Below, one piece after another: positions 33,372 through 45,236 of a stretch of 64,000 nucleotides of DNA; the first letter of the stretch is position 1; the number at the start of each line of letters is the position of its first letter. Below the pieces are notes generated by a model, which had not been told where the DNA came from, ran no database searches, and saw only the letters and a program-made list of their open reading frames with translations. This DNA is from Voacanga thouarsii (Eukaryota > Streptophyta > Magnoliopsida > Gentianales > Apocynaceae), in the NCBI GenBank assembly GCA_026120185.1, contig JANUWF010002207.1:2516894-2580893 (forward strand), read 5' to 3'. A program made the translations under genes and the position numbers.

Positions 33372-34135
33372 TCTGGCCTGAATATAATAGTACTTATACC
33401 AAGAACCCACTACTCTAGATGTTTATGAATTGAAACTGTTTCCAATGCACAGTCGCCTTGGCCAAGGACTTCTTGAGTAGTAATTCCTATAAGTGGCCGT
33501 GAGATATTTGCCCCTGCTATTAGGAGTGGTGAATCCTTTATTGACCCTCTCAACTACTTTCGTTTACCTCGTAATGTACCCAATATCCATCTTATAGGTG
33601 GCCCTCGATCTGGCTCAAGAGATTGGAATCAAAGTACAATGCTTAACAAACAAAGTACCCTGGAGACCTCAAGTCTAAAGATACTTGCATGTTTGCTATA
33701 TTGAGATTATATCACTGACACTAAATAGTTATCCATGTGATTAACTTATAGCTAGGTCATCCAATGTACTTGTTCCATTAATAGGCATCCATGTGTTAAC
33801 TTTGAGTATCTCAATACTCATGGATATGAAAACCACTGCCTGATCAAATAAAGAAGTCTAACACATGCTAGTCTTAATGCATTAATGATGTCCTGTGTCT
33901 TTAATACTACGACTAGGGACTATTTAAGTAATAACACTATACAGTGTAGTAGGAATCTCATATCATGAACTGTATCATGATTTCCTTAACACAGTGTTAT
34001 ACTATGGACTTTATCTAACTGTTATATTACATAAAAGTAAATGAAAGAAACTGTAAGATAAATAATGCCTTTTATTAAAATAAAATGTGTCATATACAAT
34101 GTACAAGTGATTATACTATCTTTAAGTTTTTATTA
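32136..34135 (-). mobile_element. Old copia solo LTR with internal tandem duplication
   Basis: In reverse complement it follows the copia LTR family for most of its length. Landmarks include the GGTCACACACAAT block near 33010, the TTCTGGAGGGATTTGGCAC block near 33330, and the TTAGATAAAGTCC block near 34010. It starts TGTTGGG (32136), a copia-type end. The flanks TGCAG (32131-32135) and TGCAA (34136-34140) fit an aged 5-bp TSD. The right terminus reads TATTA, so its TG/CA end is mutated. It holds a (TA)n run at 33330-33367. No internal coding part is present. Confidence 0.7.
32158..32620. repeat. 232-bp tandem duplication
   Basis: Units 32158-32389 and 32390-32620 align along their whole length with about a dozen substitutions. 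Each begins ATATATAGCACAGCGG and ends TCTAAC. The duplication lies at the R/U5 end of the minus-strand copia LTR; the other copia LTRs here lack it. Confidence 0.9.
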
Positions 34136-34140
34136 TGCAA

Positions 34141-34310
34141 TGAGATGTGAGTTGTGAATGATTTGGGGCATTTATCTTTGATTTTGAGGAGTTATATTAA
34201 TAGGCTTTTTTTTATAAAAAATTTTTTGGACTTTGTTGAGCCTTATTGGCATTGTTGTTGTTCCTCTTTTGGCTTGAGAATTGAATTTAACACCTATTGG
34301 ATAAGTTTAT
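34141..34310 (+). other. Short unassigned stretch before the Athila-like LTR
   Basis: Continuation of the DNA left of 32131 after the copia LTR insertion. It is T-rich; no motif is recognised. Confidence 0.4.
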
Positions 34311-34773
34311 TGTTAGGGGCTAAAATCATCATTATTTTCTAGTTATTTAAGGATAATTTGAGATACTTTTTATACAATAACTAGTCATATTCCTTCATAT
34401 TTGATATTTTACTTATAAAAATATTTTTCTGTAATTTTATGCAAAAATAGGTGAATTTGGAGAAAATTTGTATAATTTTACAGTTTAGACCTAACACCAG
34501 GTCAATAAAACAGACCTAGCATAGGTACATGTATGGAGAAGAGCACAACAAAGCAGGAAAAAAGGAAAGACCATGATATGGAAATTGAAATTAGAAATAA
34601 GAAAGGAAATAGAAAGATGGCTTGCGGGCTTTATGGCTTGGCTCGTGGCTTCAGTAAAGGACAAAAGAAAATAAATAGCACGGTGGGTCACTCAAAAAAG
34701 AAATAAAACAAAGCTAAAAGGAAAAAGACAAAAACATATACTGGGGAGGATACAACATAAAAAGCCAAGCTGC
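34311..34773 (+). repeat. Athila-like LTR, left part, split by the copia element
   Basis: Starts TGTTAGGGGCTAAAATCA and follows the family start (TTTCTAGTTATTTAAGG, AACTAGTCATATTCCTTCATATTTGA). At 34774 it is interrupted by the copia element and resumes at 56342. It could be the 3' LTR of the element that begins at 27056, but it is clearly diverged from that LTR, so it may be a second element. Confidence 0.7.
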
Positions 34774-36178
34774 TGTTAGTGTTGTGCTCTAGAGGCAATC
34801 ACTTGTGTCATGTATATTGCATATTAAATTAATAAGAGGCATTCTTTATCTTTCAGTTTGATTGTTATATCTAAACATGTGTACAAACTGTTAGATAAAG
34901 TCCCTAGTACAACACAGTGTTAAGAAAATCATGATAGAGATCATGATGTGAGATTCCTACTACACTATGCAGTGTTTGTACTTAAATAATCCCCAGTCAT
35001 AGTATTAATAAGATGGGACATTATTAATACGTCAAGACTGGCACATGTTATATCTCTTGATTGGATCAAGCGGTGGTTCTCATATCCGTGAGTATTGGGA
35101 TACTCAGGATTAACGTGTGGATGCTTGTTTTGGAACAAGTTCATTGGATGACCTAGCTACGAGATAATCACTTGGATAACTATTTAGTGCTAGTGATAGA
35201 ATCTCATTATAGCAAGTGTGCAAGTATCATTAGACTTGAGATCTCCAAGGTACTTTGTTTAATGAGCGTTGTACTTTGATTCTAATCTTTGGAGTCTTAT
35301 CTAGGACTGCCTATGGGATGGATATTGAGTAGAACGTAAAGTAAACGAAAGTAGTTGAGAAAGTCAATAAAGGATTCACCACTCCTAATAGTAGGAGAGT
35401 ATATCTCAAGGCCACTTGTAGAAATCATTACTCATGAAGTCCTTGGCCAAGGCGACTATGTGATTTAAATGGTTTCATTTGATACACATAACAAGTAATG
35501 GATTTCTTGAACAAGTACTAAAATATTCGGGCCAAAATTAATAATATTCTGGAGGGAGTTGACACTAATTCCATGCTCTAGACTGAATGAGATATTGTAT
35601 GGTGAAAGGAGTTTATTGCACTGATAATTTGCTATTGAAAGGTTCATGTCAAGCCACTTGACTTTCTGGACTTTTGGGTGGTCAAGAGTCATTGCTGGAT
35701 GTCTCTCTTGATATGCTAAATATGGATTTATTAATTAGATGATTAATAAATTTAATCGTTTATTTTATTGAGCTTTATTAATTTTAATATTGTTATAATT
35801 AATTCATATTATGCTACCAATAAGACCAGGAAACTTAATGGGTCACACACAATAAAGGTTTGAATACTCAAATATATTATTTGATAATATTGTGGGGTTA
35901 ATTAAGAGAAGGGAATATATTTATAGATGAATTATAAGTTTGTTATAATTCATGGGACATAATTGTAATTAAGTAAACTTCAAGGACCAATTTGCTGACA
36001 ATTGGACGTTGAAGGACTAAGTTACAATTTACGGTAATCATAAATCTATAAATATAAGGAAACGGTTTCCTTAGGGTAAGAGACATAGACTATTCATGCA
36101 ATAATAGAGAAACCATTTCTCTGCCTCTCTCTTGATCAAACGCTAGCCGTCTCTCTCTTATTATTCAAACCCAAGCCT
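34774..36178 (+). repeat. Copia 5' LTR, right end deleted
   Basis: Starts TGTTAGTGTTGTGC and follows the 3' LTR (54649-56341) closely up to about 36178 (CAAACCCAAGCCTAC). The last 285 bp present in the 3' LTR and in the solo LTR at 59791 are missing, together with the PBS. CTATAAATATAAGG at 36046-36059 is a candidate TATA box. Confidence 0.88.
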
Positions 36179-36634
36179 ACCTGACATCGGGTATGTTCAT
36201 GCTATGGAATTAAATTCCTTTGGAATTAAATTCTTGATTAATGGGTCGGGTTTAACTAAATTCTTTATCCCGGTTGGGCAAACTCAAGCATAAAAAAATT
36301 TAGAGAAAAAGTTTGGGTAGCCCAAAAGGCTTTAAGAATAAAAGCTGTTAATCACCCAATGATCTGGTAGTTACATACGATGTAATTGGTATTGAATATC
36401 AACCATGAACTTTAGAATGGCTTGTTAGGCAAACCCAAGGTTATTCTTAAGGAATTTAGATTCCGGTCCACTAGGAAAGCTTCTAACGGGTGTTCCCGAA
36501 TCAATAGTGGGGGCTATTGGTTTGAGTAAAAATAGTGGAATAATTATGCACTTAATTAAAGACCTAATTAATTGCATTGCATTTGCATATACATGTTCTA
36601 ATAATTCTATCTTTACATCTAGGTCATTTTCATC
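36179..36634 (+). other. Copia leader between truncated LTR and gag
   Basis: About 455 bp without LTR similarity or coding signal. A tRNA-Met-like PBS is not visible; the deletion that removed the LTR end took it. Confidence 0.6.
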
Positions 36635-37480
36635 TTGTCGACAAACCTAAACTTGCGTAGCATCTTGGAAACAATCAAGCTCACTGAATCAAACTATTTA
36701 GACTGGTATAGAAACTTGAGAATTGTTCTCAAGTCAGAAAAGTTGCTCTACGTGCTAGAAGCTCCTATTCCACCACCTCCAACTCAAGATGCTCCTGCTG
36801 AAGAGCATGCTGTCCACAAGAAGCACAAAGAAGATAGCGACACAACATCTTGTATCATGCTGGCGTCAATGTCTCCTGAGTTGCAAAAAACAGCATGAGC
36901 ATATGGATGCTCAATCGATGATCCTCCATCTTAAAGAGCTGTTTGATAAACAAGCTAGAATAGAGAGATATGTGATCTCTAAACAACAGTTCTGTGCTAA
37001 GATGGTTGAGGGTGCTTCAGTGGCCACTCATGGGTTGTAGATGTTGGGCTACATGGAAAAACATGGGTCTCTTGGGTTCGTAATGGATCATGAGTTAAGT
37101 ATTGACTTAATTCTACAATCATTACCAAGTAGTTTTTCGCAGTTTGTGATCAACTACCACATGAATAATATTGAGACCACCATACCTGAGCTAATCAATC
37201 TGCTTAAGACTGCTAAGTCCTCTATGAAAAAGGATGATAAGGCAATCTTGTTAGTAGGTTCTTCGTCTTCTAAGAAAAAGATTTCTAAGAAGAAGAAGAA
37301 GAACACTCCTACTAAGCCCAAATGAGGTGTCAAGAAGAAGCAGGCTGCCCCTAAAGGCCCATGTCATTATTGTGGTAAAATGGGCCATTGGAGGCGTAAC
37401 TGCAAGGCCTACTTGGAGACTATGAATGAAAAGAAGGACAAGGAGAAGCTTGCAAGCACTTCTACTTCTAATCCTGGTAT
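36635..37480 (+). pseudogene. gag: Copia gag, broken
   Basis: The frame begins STNLNLRSILETIKLTESNYLDWYRNLRIVL, a standard plant copia Gag start, but the expected ATG is TTG (36635-36637), so the start is lost. An extra A in the run near 36888 shifts the frame after MSPELQK. TAG at 37038-37040 and TGA at 37323-37325 follow. Visible parts in order: the copia Gag core (HLKELFDKQARIERY, MLGYMEKHGSLGF, LILQSLPSSFSQFVINYHMNN, LINLLKTAKSSMKK), a lysine-rich linker, and one CCHC knuckle (CHYCGKMGHWRRNC, about 37362-37403). It packages element RNA in the family; here it cannot be made. Confidence 0.88.
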
Positions 37481-39388
37481 GTTTACGATTGAGATTAATA
37501 CTGCCTTTAATAATGAGATATGGGTATTGGATACCAGTTGTAGATCTCATTTATGCAATAATTTGCAGGGACTAAAGGACAGTAAAATGTTAGAGAAATG
37601 TGACGTGGACCTACGAGGTGCAAATGGAGCAAAGGTTGCTGCACTAGCTGTGGGGACTTATTATCTCAATCTACCTTCTGGCTTAGTTTTAGAACTACAA
37701 AACTGTTATTTTGTACCAGTTTTGTTGAAAAACTTTATCTCAGTTGCTTGTTTAGACTTATTTGGATTTCATTTAAGTTTTAAGAATAAATGTTGTTCTT
37801 TCTAATTAAATGATATTCATTATGGTTCTGCAACTTTGATTAATGGTTTATATGTTCTAGACATGTATAATCCAATTCTCAATATAAGTAAAAAGAAACA
37901 TAAAAGGATAACTTAATCTCATCTTACTCATGGCATTGTCGTTTAGGCCATGTAAATGAAAAACGTGTGTCTAAGTTATACAAATTGGGTGACTTAGGGT
38001 CATTTGATTACGAATCATATGACACATGCGAATCTTGTTTACTTGAAAAAATAGCTAAAACTTCTTTTTCAAGAAAAGGAAAAATGGCAAAAGAGTTATT
38101 AGAACTCGTACATTCAGATGTATGTGGCCCAATGTCAATACAAGCAAGAGGAGGTTATGAATACTTCATTACCTTTATTGATGATTATTCTCGATATGGG
38201 TATTTGTATTTGATGAAATACAAATCTAAAGCCTTTGACCGTTTCAAAGACTTCAAGAATGAAGTAGAGAAACAACTTGGCAAAAGTATTAAAGCTCTTA
38301 GATCCGATCGAGGAGGTGAATAACTAAGTCGAGAGTTTCTAAGTTATCTAAGAGATAACGGAATATTATCTCAATGGACTCCACCATATACACCTCAACA
38401 TAATGGTGTATCTGAGAGAAGGAATCGAACCCTTCTAGACATGGTAAGGACCATGATGGCTTTTGCAGACTTACTAAAATCGTTTTGGGGGTACGTACTG
38501 GAGACTCCTGTTTACATTCTAAACAGAGTTCTGTAAAAAACGGTTGATACCATTCCATATGAGTTATTCTTTGGTAAGAGACCAAAGTTATCACATTTAA
38601 GGATTTGGGGTTGCCCTGCTTTTGTTAAAAAGGTAATGTCAGACAAACTTGAAAGTATGTCTAACAAATGTTTGTTTGTTGGACATCCAAAAGAATCGTT
38701 TGGATATTTCTTCTATCTTCCTTCTGAAAATAAAGTTTTTATTTCAAAACATGCTGTCTTCTTAGAGAAGGAGCACATGTTCAATAAAGATAGTGGGAGC
38801 AAGCTTGAACTTAGTGAAGTTCAAGAAGAGGAAACAAATATTGATCAACCATCTGAACCTGTATCTCTTCAAATAGATGAACCTTCTAATACACAAGAGC
38901 TTCATAGGTCAAGTAGGATACGAGTGTCACCTGAGAGATATGGATTTCTCATAAGTGACCATAATGACGTATTGCTCATAGATGACGATGAGCCTACTAC
39001 TTACGAGGATGTTCTGAGTAGTTCAGAATCTGACAAATGGCTTGAAGCTATGAAGTCAGAGATAGATTCCATGTATGACAACCAAGTATGGACTTTGGTT
39101 GATCCACCTGAAGGAATCAAGCCTATAGGGTGTAAATGGTTTTTCAAAAAGAAAATTGACATGGATGGTAATGTGGTTACCTATAAGGCTCGCTTGGTAG
39201 CAAAAGGTTATCGTCAACGACAAGGTATTGACTACGACGAAACTTTTTCACCAGTCACGATGTTGAAATCCATAAGAATACTCCTAGCCATTGCCGCTCA
39301 TTACGATTATGAGGTTTGGCAAATGGATGTGAAAACAGCTTTCCTGAATGGAAACCTGATTGAGGAAGTGTATATGACACAACTTGAA
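37481..39388 (+). pseudogene. pol: Copia pol part 1: protease, integrase, start of RT
   Basis: The protease motif reads WVLDTSCRSHLC (near 37522): the catalytic Asp is present, but the following Gly is changed to Ser. The gag-pre-integrase region is degenerate (37800-37960, stops). The integrase core at about 38100-38570 has the DDE triad in HSDVCGPM, RSDRGGE and GVSERRNRT; stops lie at 38321-38323 and 38534-38536. From 38636 to 39388 the frame is open (about 250 codons) through the linker into RT: WLEAMKSEIDSM, GCKWFFKKK, YKARLVAKGY, VWQMDVKTAFLNG (catalytic Asp). It is cut inside RT at 39388 by the Tekay insertion and resumes at 53452. Confidence 0.9.
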
Positions 39389-42300
39389 TGTAACACCCCG
39401 GATTACTTAGGCCCGCCAGGGCCGGGGATGTCGCCCCGTCCAAAGGACAAAGGGTCTTTAGAACTAGGTCACAAATAAAATTGTTGAAATAAATAATACT
39501 CAAAACTAAAGAGAATTTATTACAACCCAACATACTTCAAAAGTACATCCATGAAATTCCAAAACAAAAACCGTAATTAAAACCATCCACTCTCGTCTCC
39601 CCAAAGCAATACATAAAAAAATAAAAAAAAAACACATTCTCTTCCAAGGTAGCTACTCACCCACAACAGGATCAACCTGAAATCATGATAAAAGGTGGTG
39701 AGACAGAAATCTCAGTAAGTCCGTGTGTGCTTTGGGTGTTTAGCAGAAACAGTTCGTGGATGCAAAGTGTGAAATCTTTATAAGAGAAACATTGGCAAAC
39801 AATAAACATTAGTCAAAAGCAAGAGTGGCGTTTTGGCTCTTCTAGCCATACCTAAGTAACGAAATCAACCACTCGAAAGAAATAGTTATGGGTTACCACA
39901 CTTTGGGCCCCATAACCGGTCAAAATGCCAAACATGTTGTGCAGACTGACAAAAGCAGGTGATCGGCCTACTGGGCAAGATACTCCTCATTCTCTATACC
40001 CAAACAACCGCCGGGTGTCCATTCCGGCAAAAACACAGTCAATTGACTGAAACAAAATAAACTGCTAGCTCGGTCCGGCACGACTCACTGGAACTGGCAT
40101 CTTATCCAAGAAGGACTCACCCCTCGGAGGTGGCCACCTGCTGAGAGACTTACCCTAACCCTTCAAAGACTAGACCTAGTAGTCCAACCTTATTGAGTAC
40201 TCAACGACATTCCCCACTAGGGACAAAATGAACAGAGCATTGTGCTTCATGAAAATAACAATTTGAGGGTTTCCAAAGCTTTGGGAGAAATTAGTTTTAG
40301 AAAGAGTTTCAAGTTTGGAAAAATCTGCTCAAAGACTTCCAAATAATTTAAGCGTTGGTATTAATGATGAATTCAACCCTCAATTGCTTTCAAATAACCG
40401 AGTGTCCTTGCACTCCACATTTGGCTTGCCATAAGGAAATCATTTCACATCAATCAGGTTTTATGCAGGAGCTTACTTGATTCTCGCTCACAACAACAAA
40501 GTCTCGGACAGATGACCTAACCCCACATGGGCAAATACAAATCATAATTAGATTCAAGCCAAAATCCACTTTCTCAATTTTAAATCAAATCAATTCACTA
40601 CTACCATGATCCTAGTGTCCCAAGCTTTAAGGCAAAATAATAATTGAATAGGTTTATAAGCTCAGTTTAATTTGTTATTTAAAATAATTAATGGATTAGG
40701 AAATAAATTCTATTAAGTTGAAAGTTCAAATCTTGTTATGGAAAATTTAGAGTTTATTTGATCAAGAACCATAGGTGGTACTAGGTAAAATAGTGATTTA
40801 ATGATAGCTTAGTTCTTAGAAAATCATTGATAGCTAAAACTAGTTAAGATTAAATTTAATAAGTCTTTCTTGGAAAATAATAAGTAAATCCTTAAGGGTT
40901 TTGTTCTAGTAAATATTTTATTATGTATAAATATTTTTCATATGGGCTTTAATTAATTTGCTTTATTTTAAATAATATTTATTTAATTTATTTGACTAAA
41001 ATATCCTTTACATATATTATAATTTCCAAATCTACCCTTCCTATGGTTTTCGAAGTTCTCTAGCAAAAATTATTAGTAAAAATTTTATTCATGAAATAAA
41101 ATTTTGTTTAGGGACAACTAGATCATGATCAAGATTCCATGGTCAACCATAATCAATAACATACTCAATCCTTCAATTCATCAAATCATCCAAGTCTTAC
41201 ACATAGGCATAGATCTAAATTTATTATTACATGATTTAACCTCTACTAGCAAAAACATGATCATGGCTTCAAAATCTAATCATGCACATAAATCCTATTT
41301 ACCCATGGTGACATGATCTCTAGCATGCTTCATCACAAATACTAACTATGACATGCATCAAATCTCAACTCATCATTAAATCCACCAATATAATCCTTCC
41401 ATGCATAAATCCCATCTCCTTCACAATCATACATGTACTCAAGCTTCAATCAACAACATCACATACACAAACCCATCGCCATTCATCAACCTAGAGACAT
41501 GATTCTATGTTTTGAAAAAGAGGATTGAAGGTACTTACTTGATTGATGAATGACTTGATGGATTTTAGAGAAGATCTCAACTCCTAGATGGCTAATCTTG
41601 TTCAAGAAAGGTGGCAAAAGCATGGCCATGGAGGAAGAGACCATTCGGCCAAGAGAGAGAATTTTGGTCCATGAGAGAGAGAGAGAGAGAAGAAGAAGAG
41701 ATCATTAGCTTGCTTATTCATATAGGTTTTCATTAGAGATTAAGTTTGAAGAGGATCAAGTTGTTAGAATAAGTTTACCTTGAAGATGTTCTTGTTCTTC
41801 ACATAAATTTCTGCTTTTTTATCCAAAGTAGCAAGATGTTTGGAGGAGTTTGATGTTAATATTGGTGTTGATGGATGCACAGTAAGCAGTAGATCAAATC
41901 TGGAGATTTTTGTGAGGGTTTGAAGTGGTTTGGAGGTGTATTAGGTGTAGAGAAGAGGTAGTTGTTCTTGGTGTAGTGTGTGTGTGTGTGTTCTTGTTGC
42001 TTGAAGGAAATCGAGAGAGAGAGAAGAAGAAGAAGCTGCCGACTTTTCTGAGGAATTGGGGCTGCCAAAATTTTGTAGGGTTTAGGGAGTGATTTCTCTG
42101 ATTTGGAAGAGAAAGGAAAGGTTAGTTGTTACAATCCTTGAAGAATATTTTTAGGAAGAGCATTTGGAAACTAGATATTCTAGGAATATCTTGATTTTTC
42201 TGGACAGCTTTGATGTCTCCTATGGCCTACTGGATTGTGCAGTTTTCTGGGGAAATAAAGCTGGTTAAAGGAGGCTTGTGATGGCCGAAACTAAGGTTCA

Positions 42301-43645
42301 CAATGGTGGAGAATATGTCTGATCAATTGAGCAAAATTTTATGGAAAGTTGTTAAACAGGATGGTTGAAATTTTGGAAAGTAATCAAGCTAAATTGTAGG
42401 GATTTGGTTGAGGGATTTTCGGTCAGCCATGGAGGGAATTTCGTGCAGATGCTTCAGGGGACAATGGAGCTCTGTTAATGGAGGTTTAAGGGAGGTTTTT
42501 ACAGAAGTAGGTTGGGGTTTTCGGTTGAAACACAATAGGAAACAAGCTGGACAAAAATTCTGCACAAAATTTCGCTGAACAGAAGTTTTCTGGCAGAATT
42601 TTCGTCTGCCATTTCCAGCAGATTTGTAGCGAGTTTTGAAGGGTATTTCAGGGGTATTCAAGGATGGTTTCCAGCCTTCTTTATGGTGGAAAAACATGGC
42701 TAAGATGCTGCAAAAAATCTCGGAGAAAATAGCTTGGTTTGGAGCTCACAAAGCTGATTTTCGTACAGGAATTTTTCCTGTTTTACTCCAGCTTTTGCAG
42801 TCCGAATTTGGGAAAGAAACTTTTAGGTTTCAACTGATCCTAAAGACCATTTTTCTGGTAGCATTTGGGAGGAAATGTGAGCTAGAATTTTCGACCTTTT
42901 GAAGGCACAACAAGCTGGAAAATTTTAGCTCATTTCATGAAGATAGATGAAGTAAGTTAGAGGAAGAATTTCAGCAAGCTTTCAAGAGGGATTTTCCTCT
43001 TGAATTTTCCCACAAATCATTTACATTTTCCGAACCATGAGAAGCCTTTTACTAGGACATTTTGATCCTAAAAGACCTTAGTCCTCTACTGAATTTTCTG
43101 GAAAGGAAAAGGATAGAACACCTTGATCAAGCTAAGGAGTTGGAAATTAAGAAAAACTAAAGATCAAGGGAGAATGAATTCCCTTTAGGCATTTCGCGAA
43201 GAACAAAAGAGTGAAGTGAGAATTCTCCTAACATGTCTCTCATAGGACATCATCACCACATTGATCTAGGCCGTCATGGCCGAAACCATCCTTTTCCAAG
43301 CAAAATAAAATTTACTCAAGCTAAAGCTTCTATGATGGACTTTGAACCTTAGACCTCAAGAATTAATTCCAAGGCTCTAACCACTAAACCACAACAACTT
43401 TTGTTGCTATATCTACTAGAAAAATTATTTCATGTTCAATCCTCAAGCTATCTACTTATTTTCACCTCGGGCAAAAATTACCATTTTGTCACTCTCACAT
43501 ATCACTCACCAACAAGACTTAAAGATAATAAAAATCAAATTCAAAGCACATAGAAATCATATGAAACCATATTTAATCATGAAATAAAGCATGATATGCA
43601 TCCCAACCCCCTTACTCTACGGTTGGTCTTGACTGGGGTTTCACA
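39389..43645 (-). repeat. 3' LTR of nested Tekay element (4257 bp)
   Basis: Runs TGTAACACCCC...TTTCACA on the plus strand, that is TGTGAAA...TGTTACA in element orientation. It differs from the 5' LTR by scattered substitutions and indels: it lacks about 25 bp near 40985 and the 34-bp duplication of the other copy. It contains a TATA box (reverse complement near 39780), a GA run near 41677 and the tRNA-like module (43323-43400). Confidence 0.93.
43323..43400 (-). repeat. tRNA/SINE-like module in 3' LTR of nested Tekay
   Basis: Reverse complement of the module at 12750-12820. The B-box-like part lies at about 43337-43348 (reads GGTTCAAAGTCC) and the A-box-like TGGTTTAGTGG at 43381-43391. Confidence 0.5.
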
Positions 43646-43663
43646 TCCTCCCCTCCTTAGAAG
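43646..43663 (-). other. Polypurine tract of nested Tekay element
   Basis: In element orientation CTTCTAAGGAGGGGAGGA directly precedes the 3' LTR. It corresponds to 12486-12502 in the forward element. Confidence 0.85.
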
Positions 43664-43691
43664 AATTTCGCCCCGAAATTCTAGCATACCT

Positions 43692-45236
43692 CTATTTCAG
43701 CTCGGGATACTTCCGCTTAACCCATTCTTCCGATTCCTATGTAGCATCCTGCGTGCCATGGTGCTCCCATTGAATCTTAACCATCGGTATCTACTTATTC
43801 CGGAGGGTTTTGACACTGTGCTCCAATATCCGTACAGGCTTTTCCACGTAACTCAAGTCTGGCTGCAACACTAACGGTTCCTCATTCAACACGTGACCGG
43901 GATCCGCATTATACTTCTTCAACTGTGACATATGGAACACGTCATGGATACCCGTCAACCCATCTGGTAGGTCCAACCGATAAACTACTGGTCCGATTCT
44001 TTCCTTAATAAAAAACGGTCCCAAATACCTCGGATTCAATTTTCCACCCTTCGGATACTTCACAATTCCCCGGTTGGGTGATAACTTCAGAAATACACGG
44101 TCCCCGACTTGAAATTCCAATTCCCTCCTCCGGTTGTTTGCATAGCTCTTTTGCCGGCTCTGAGCCGCCTTTAACCTTTCCCGAATCAGTTTCACCTTGT
44201 CCAACATTTCTTGGACACAGACCTCTCCGGTTTTGCTCACGTGTCCATCTTCCGTCCAACTCCAATACAACGGTACTTGACACTTGCGCCTATACAAAGC
44301 CTCATAAGGTGCCATCCCAATCGAGGCCTGATAGCTGTTGTTATAAGATAATTCTGCGTAAGGTACGCATTCTATCCATTTGTCCCCAAAATCCAGAACA
44401 TAGGCCCTCAACATATCCTCTAATATTTGGATCACCCTTTCTGACTGCCTATCAGTCTGCGGATGCACCGTCGTACTGAACTTCAAATTCGATCCCATTG
44501 TTTCCTGGAACTTTCCCCAAAAATGAGAAGTAAACCTCGGGTCTTGGTTTGACACTATGCTCGAAGGTACTCCATGGAGTCGGACTATTTCTCAAACATA
44601 TGTCTGAGCCAGCTTCTCCATGGAGTCCCTTACATTTATCGGGATAAAGTGGGCTGACTTGGTTAGTCGATCCACTACTACCCATATGGCGTCCTTCTGA
44701 GTCTTTGACATAGGGAATCCGGTGACGAAATCCATAGTCACCTTCTCCCACGTCCATTCCGGCACTGGCAATGGCTGCAATAGTCCCGCTGACTTCTTAT
44801 GCTCTGCTTTAACTTTCTGATAGGTGAGACAGGACGATACGTACTTAACCACATCTCACTTCATTCCGGGCCACCAGTATGCTCTCTTCAAATCTTGATA
44901 CATCTTGACCTCTCCCGGATGAATTGCGTACTTGCTCTTGTGTGCTTCTTCCAAAATTCTGTCCCTTAGCTGTTGCTCCCCGGGTACACACAATCGATCT
45001 CTGAAATGGAAAACTCCTGCTTCGCCCTGACGGAATTCGCTGTTCGGTCGCTTAAGCTCCTTATCCTTAAAAATTTGAAACTCAGCGTTGCTTCGCTGAG
45101 CTTCCACTATTTCTTGCTTCAAGTCTGGCACCAACTTCAAGTTGCTGATAACAATCGCTTTGTCTCGCACTTCCGTCCTTTTGTCCAATACGTCCTGAAC
45201 TACTTGCATTTCTTGCACCTTCAGCCTAGCCATCCC
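43692..45236 (-). pseudogene. pol: Integrase and chromodomain of nested Tekay, broken
   Basis: Integrase joins element DNA to the genome; the chromodomain is thought to guide it to marked chromatin. The N-terminal zinc region (about 45100-44800) has AHKSKYAIH but CLTYQ, where the second Cys of the finger would be expected. The core has TMDFVTGFP (first Asp), then SNQDPRF, where the second catalytic Asp is changed to Asn (AAC, complement of 44547-44549), then QSERVIQ (Glu). Stops lie at 44853-44855 and near 44592. The tail (VGDRVFLKLSP, GPFFIKERIGPVVYRL, DVFHMSQLKKY) and chromodomain follow, the latter with CGG to TAG (43791-43793) and TGG to TAG (43738-43740). The ancestral stop codon is at 43692-43694. 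Confidence 0.9.

Noticed and set aside
44078..44479. 133-codon plus-strand ORF
   Set aside because: Antisense to the integrase of the nested Tekay; the minus frame carries all recognisable motifs.
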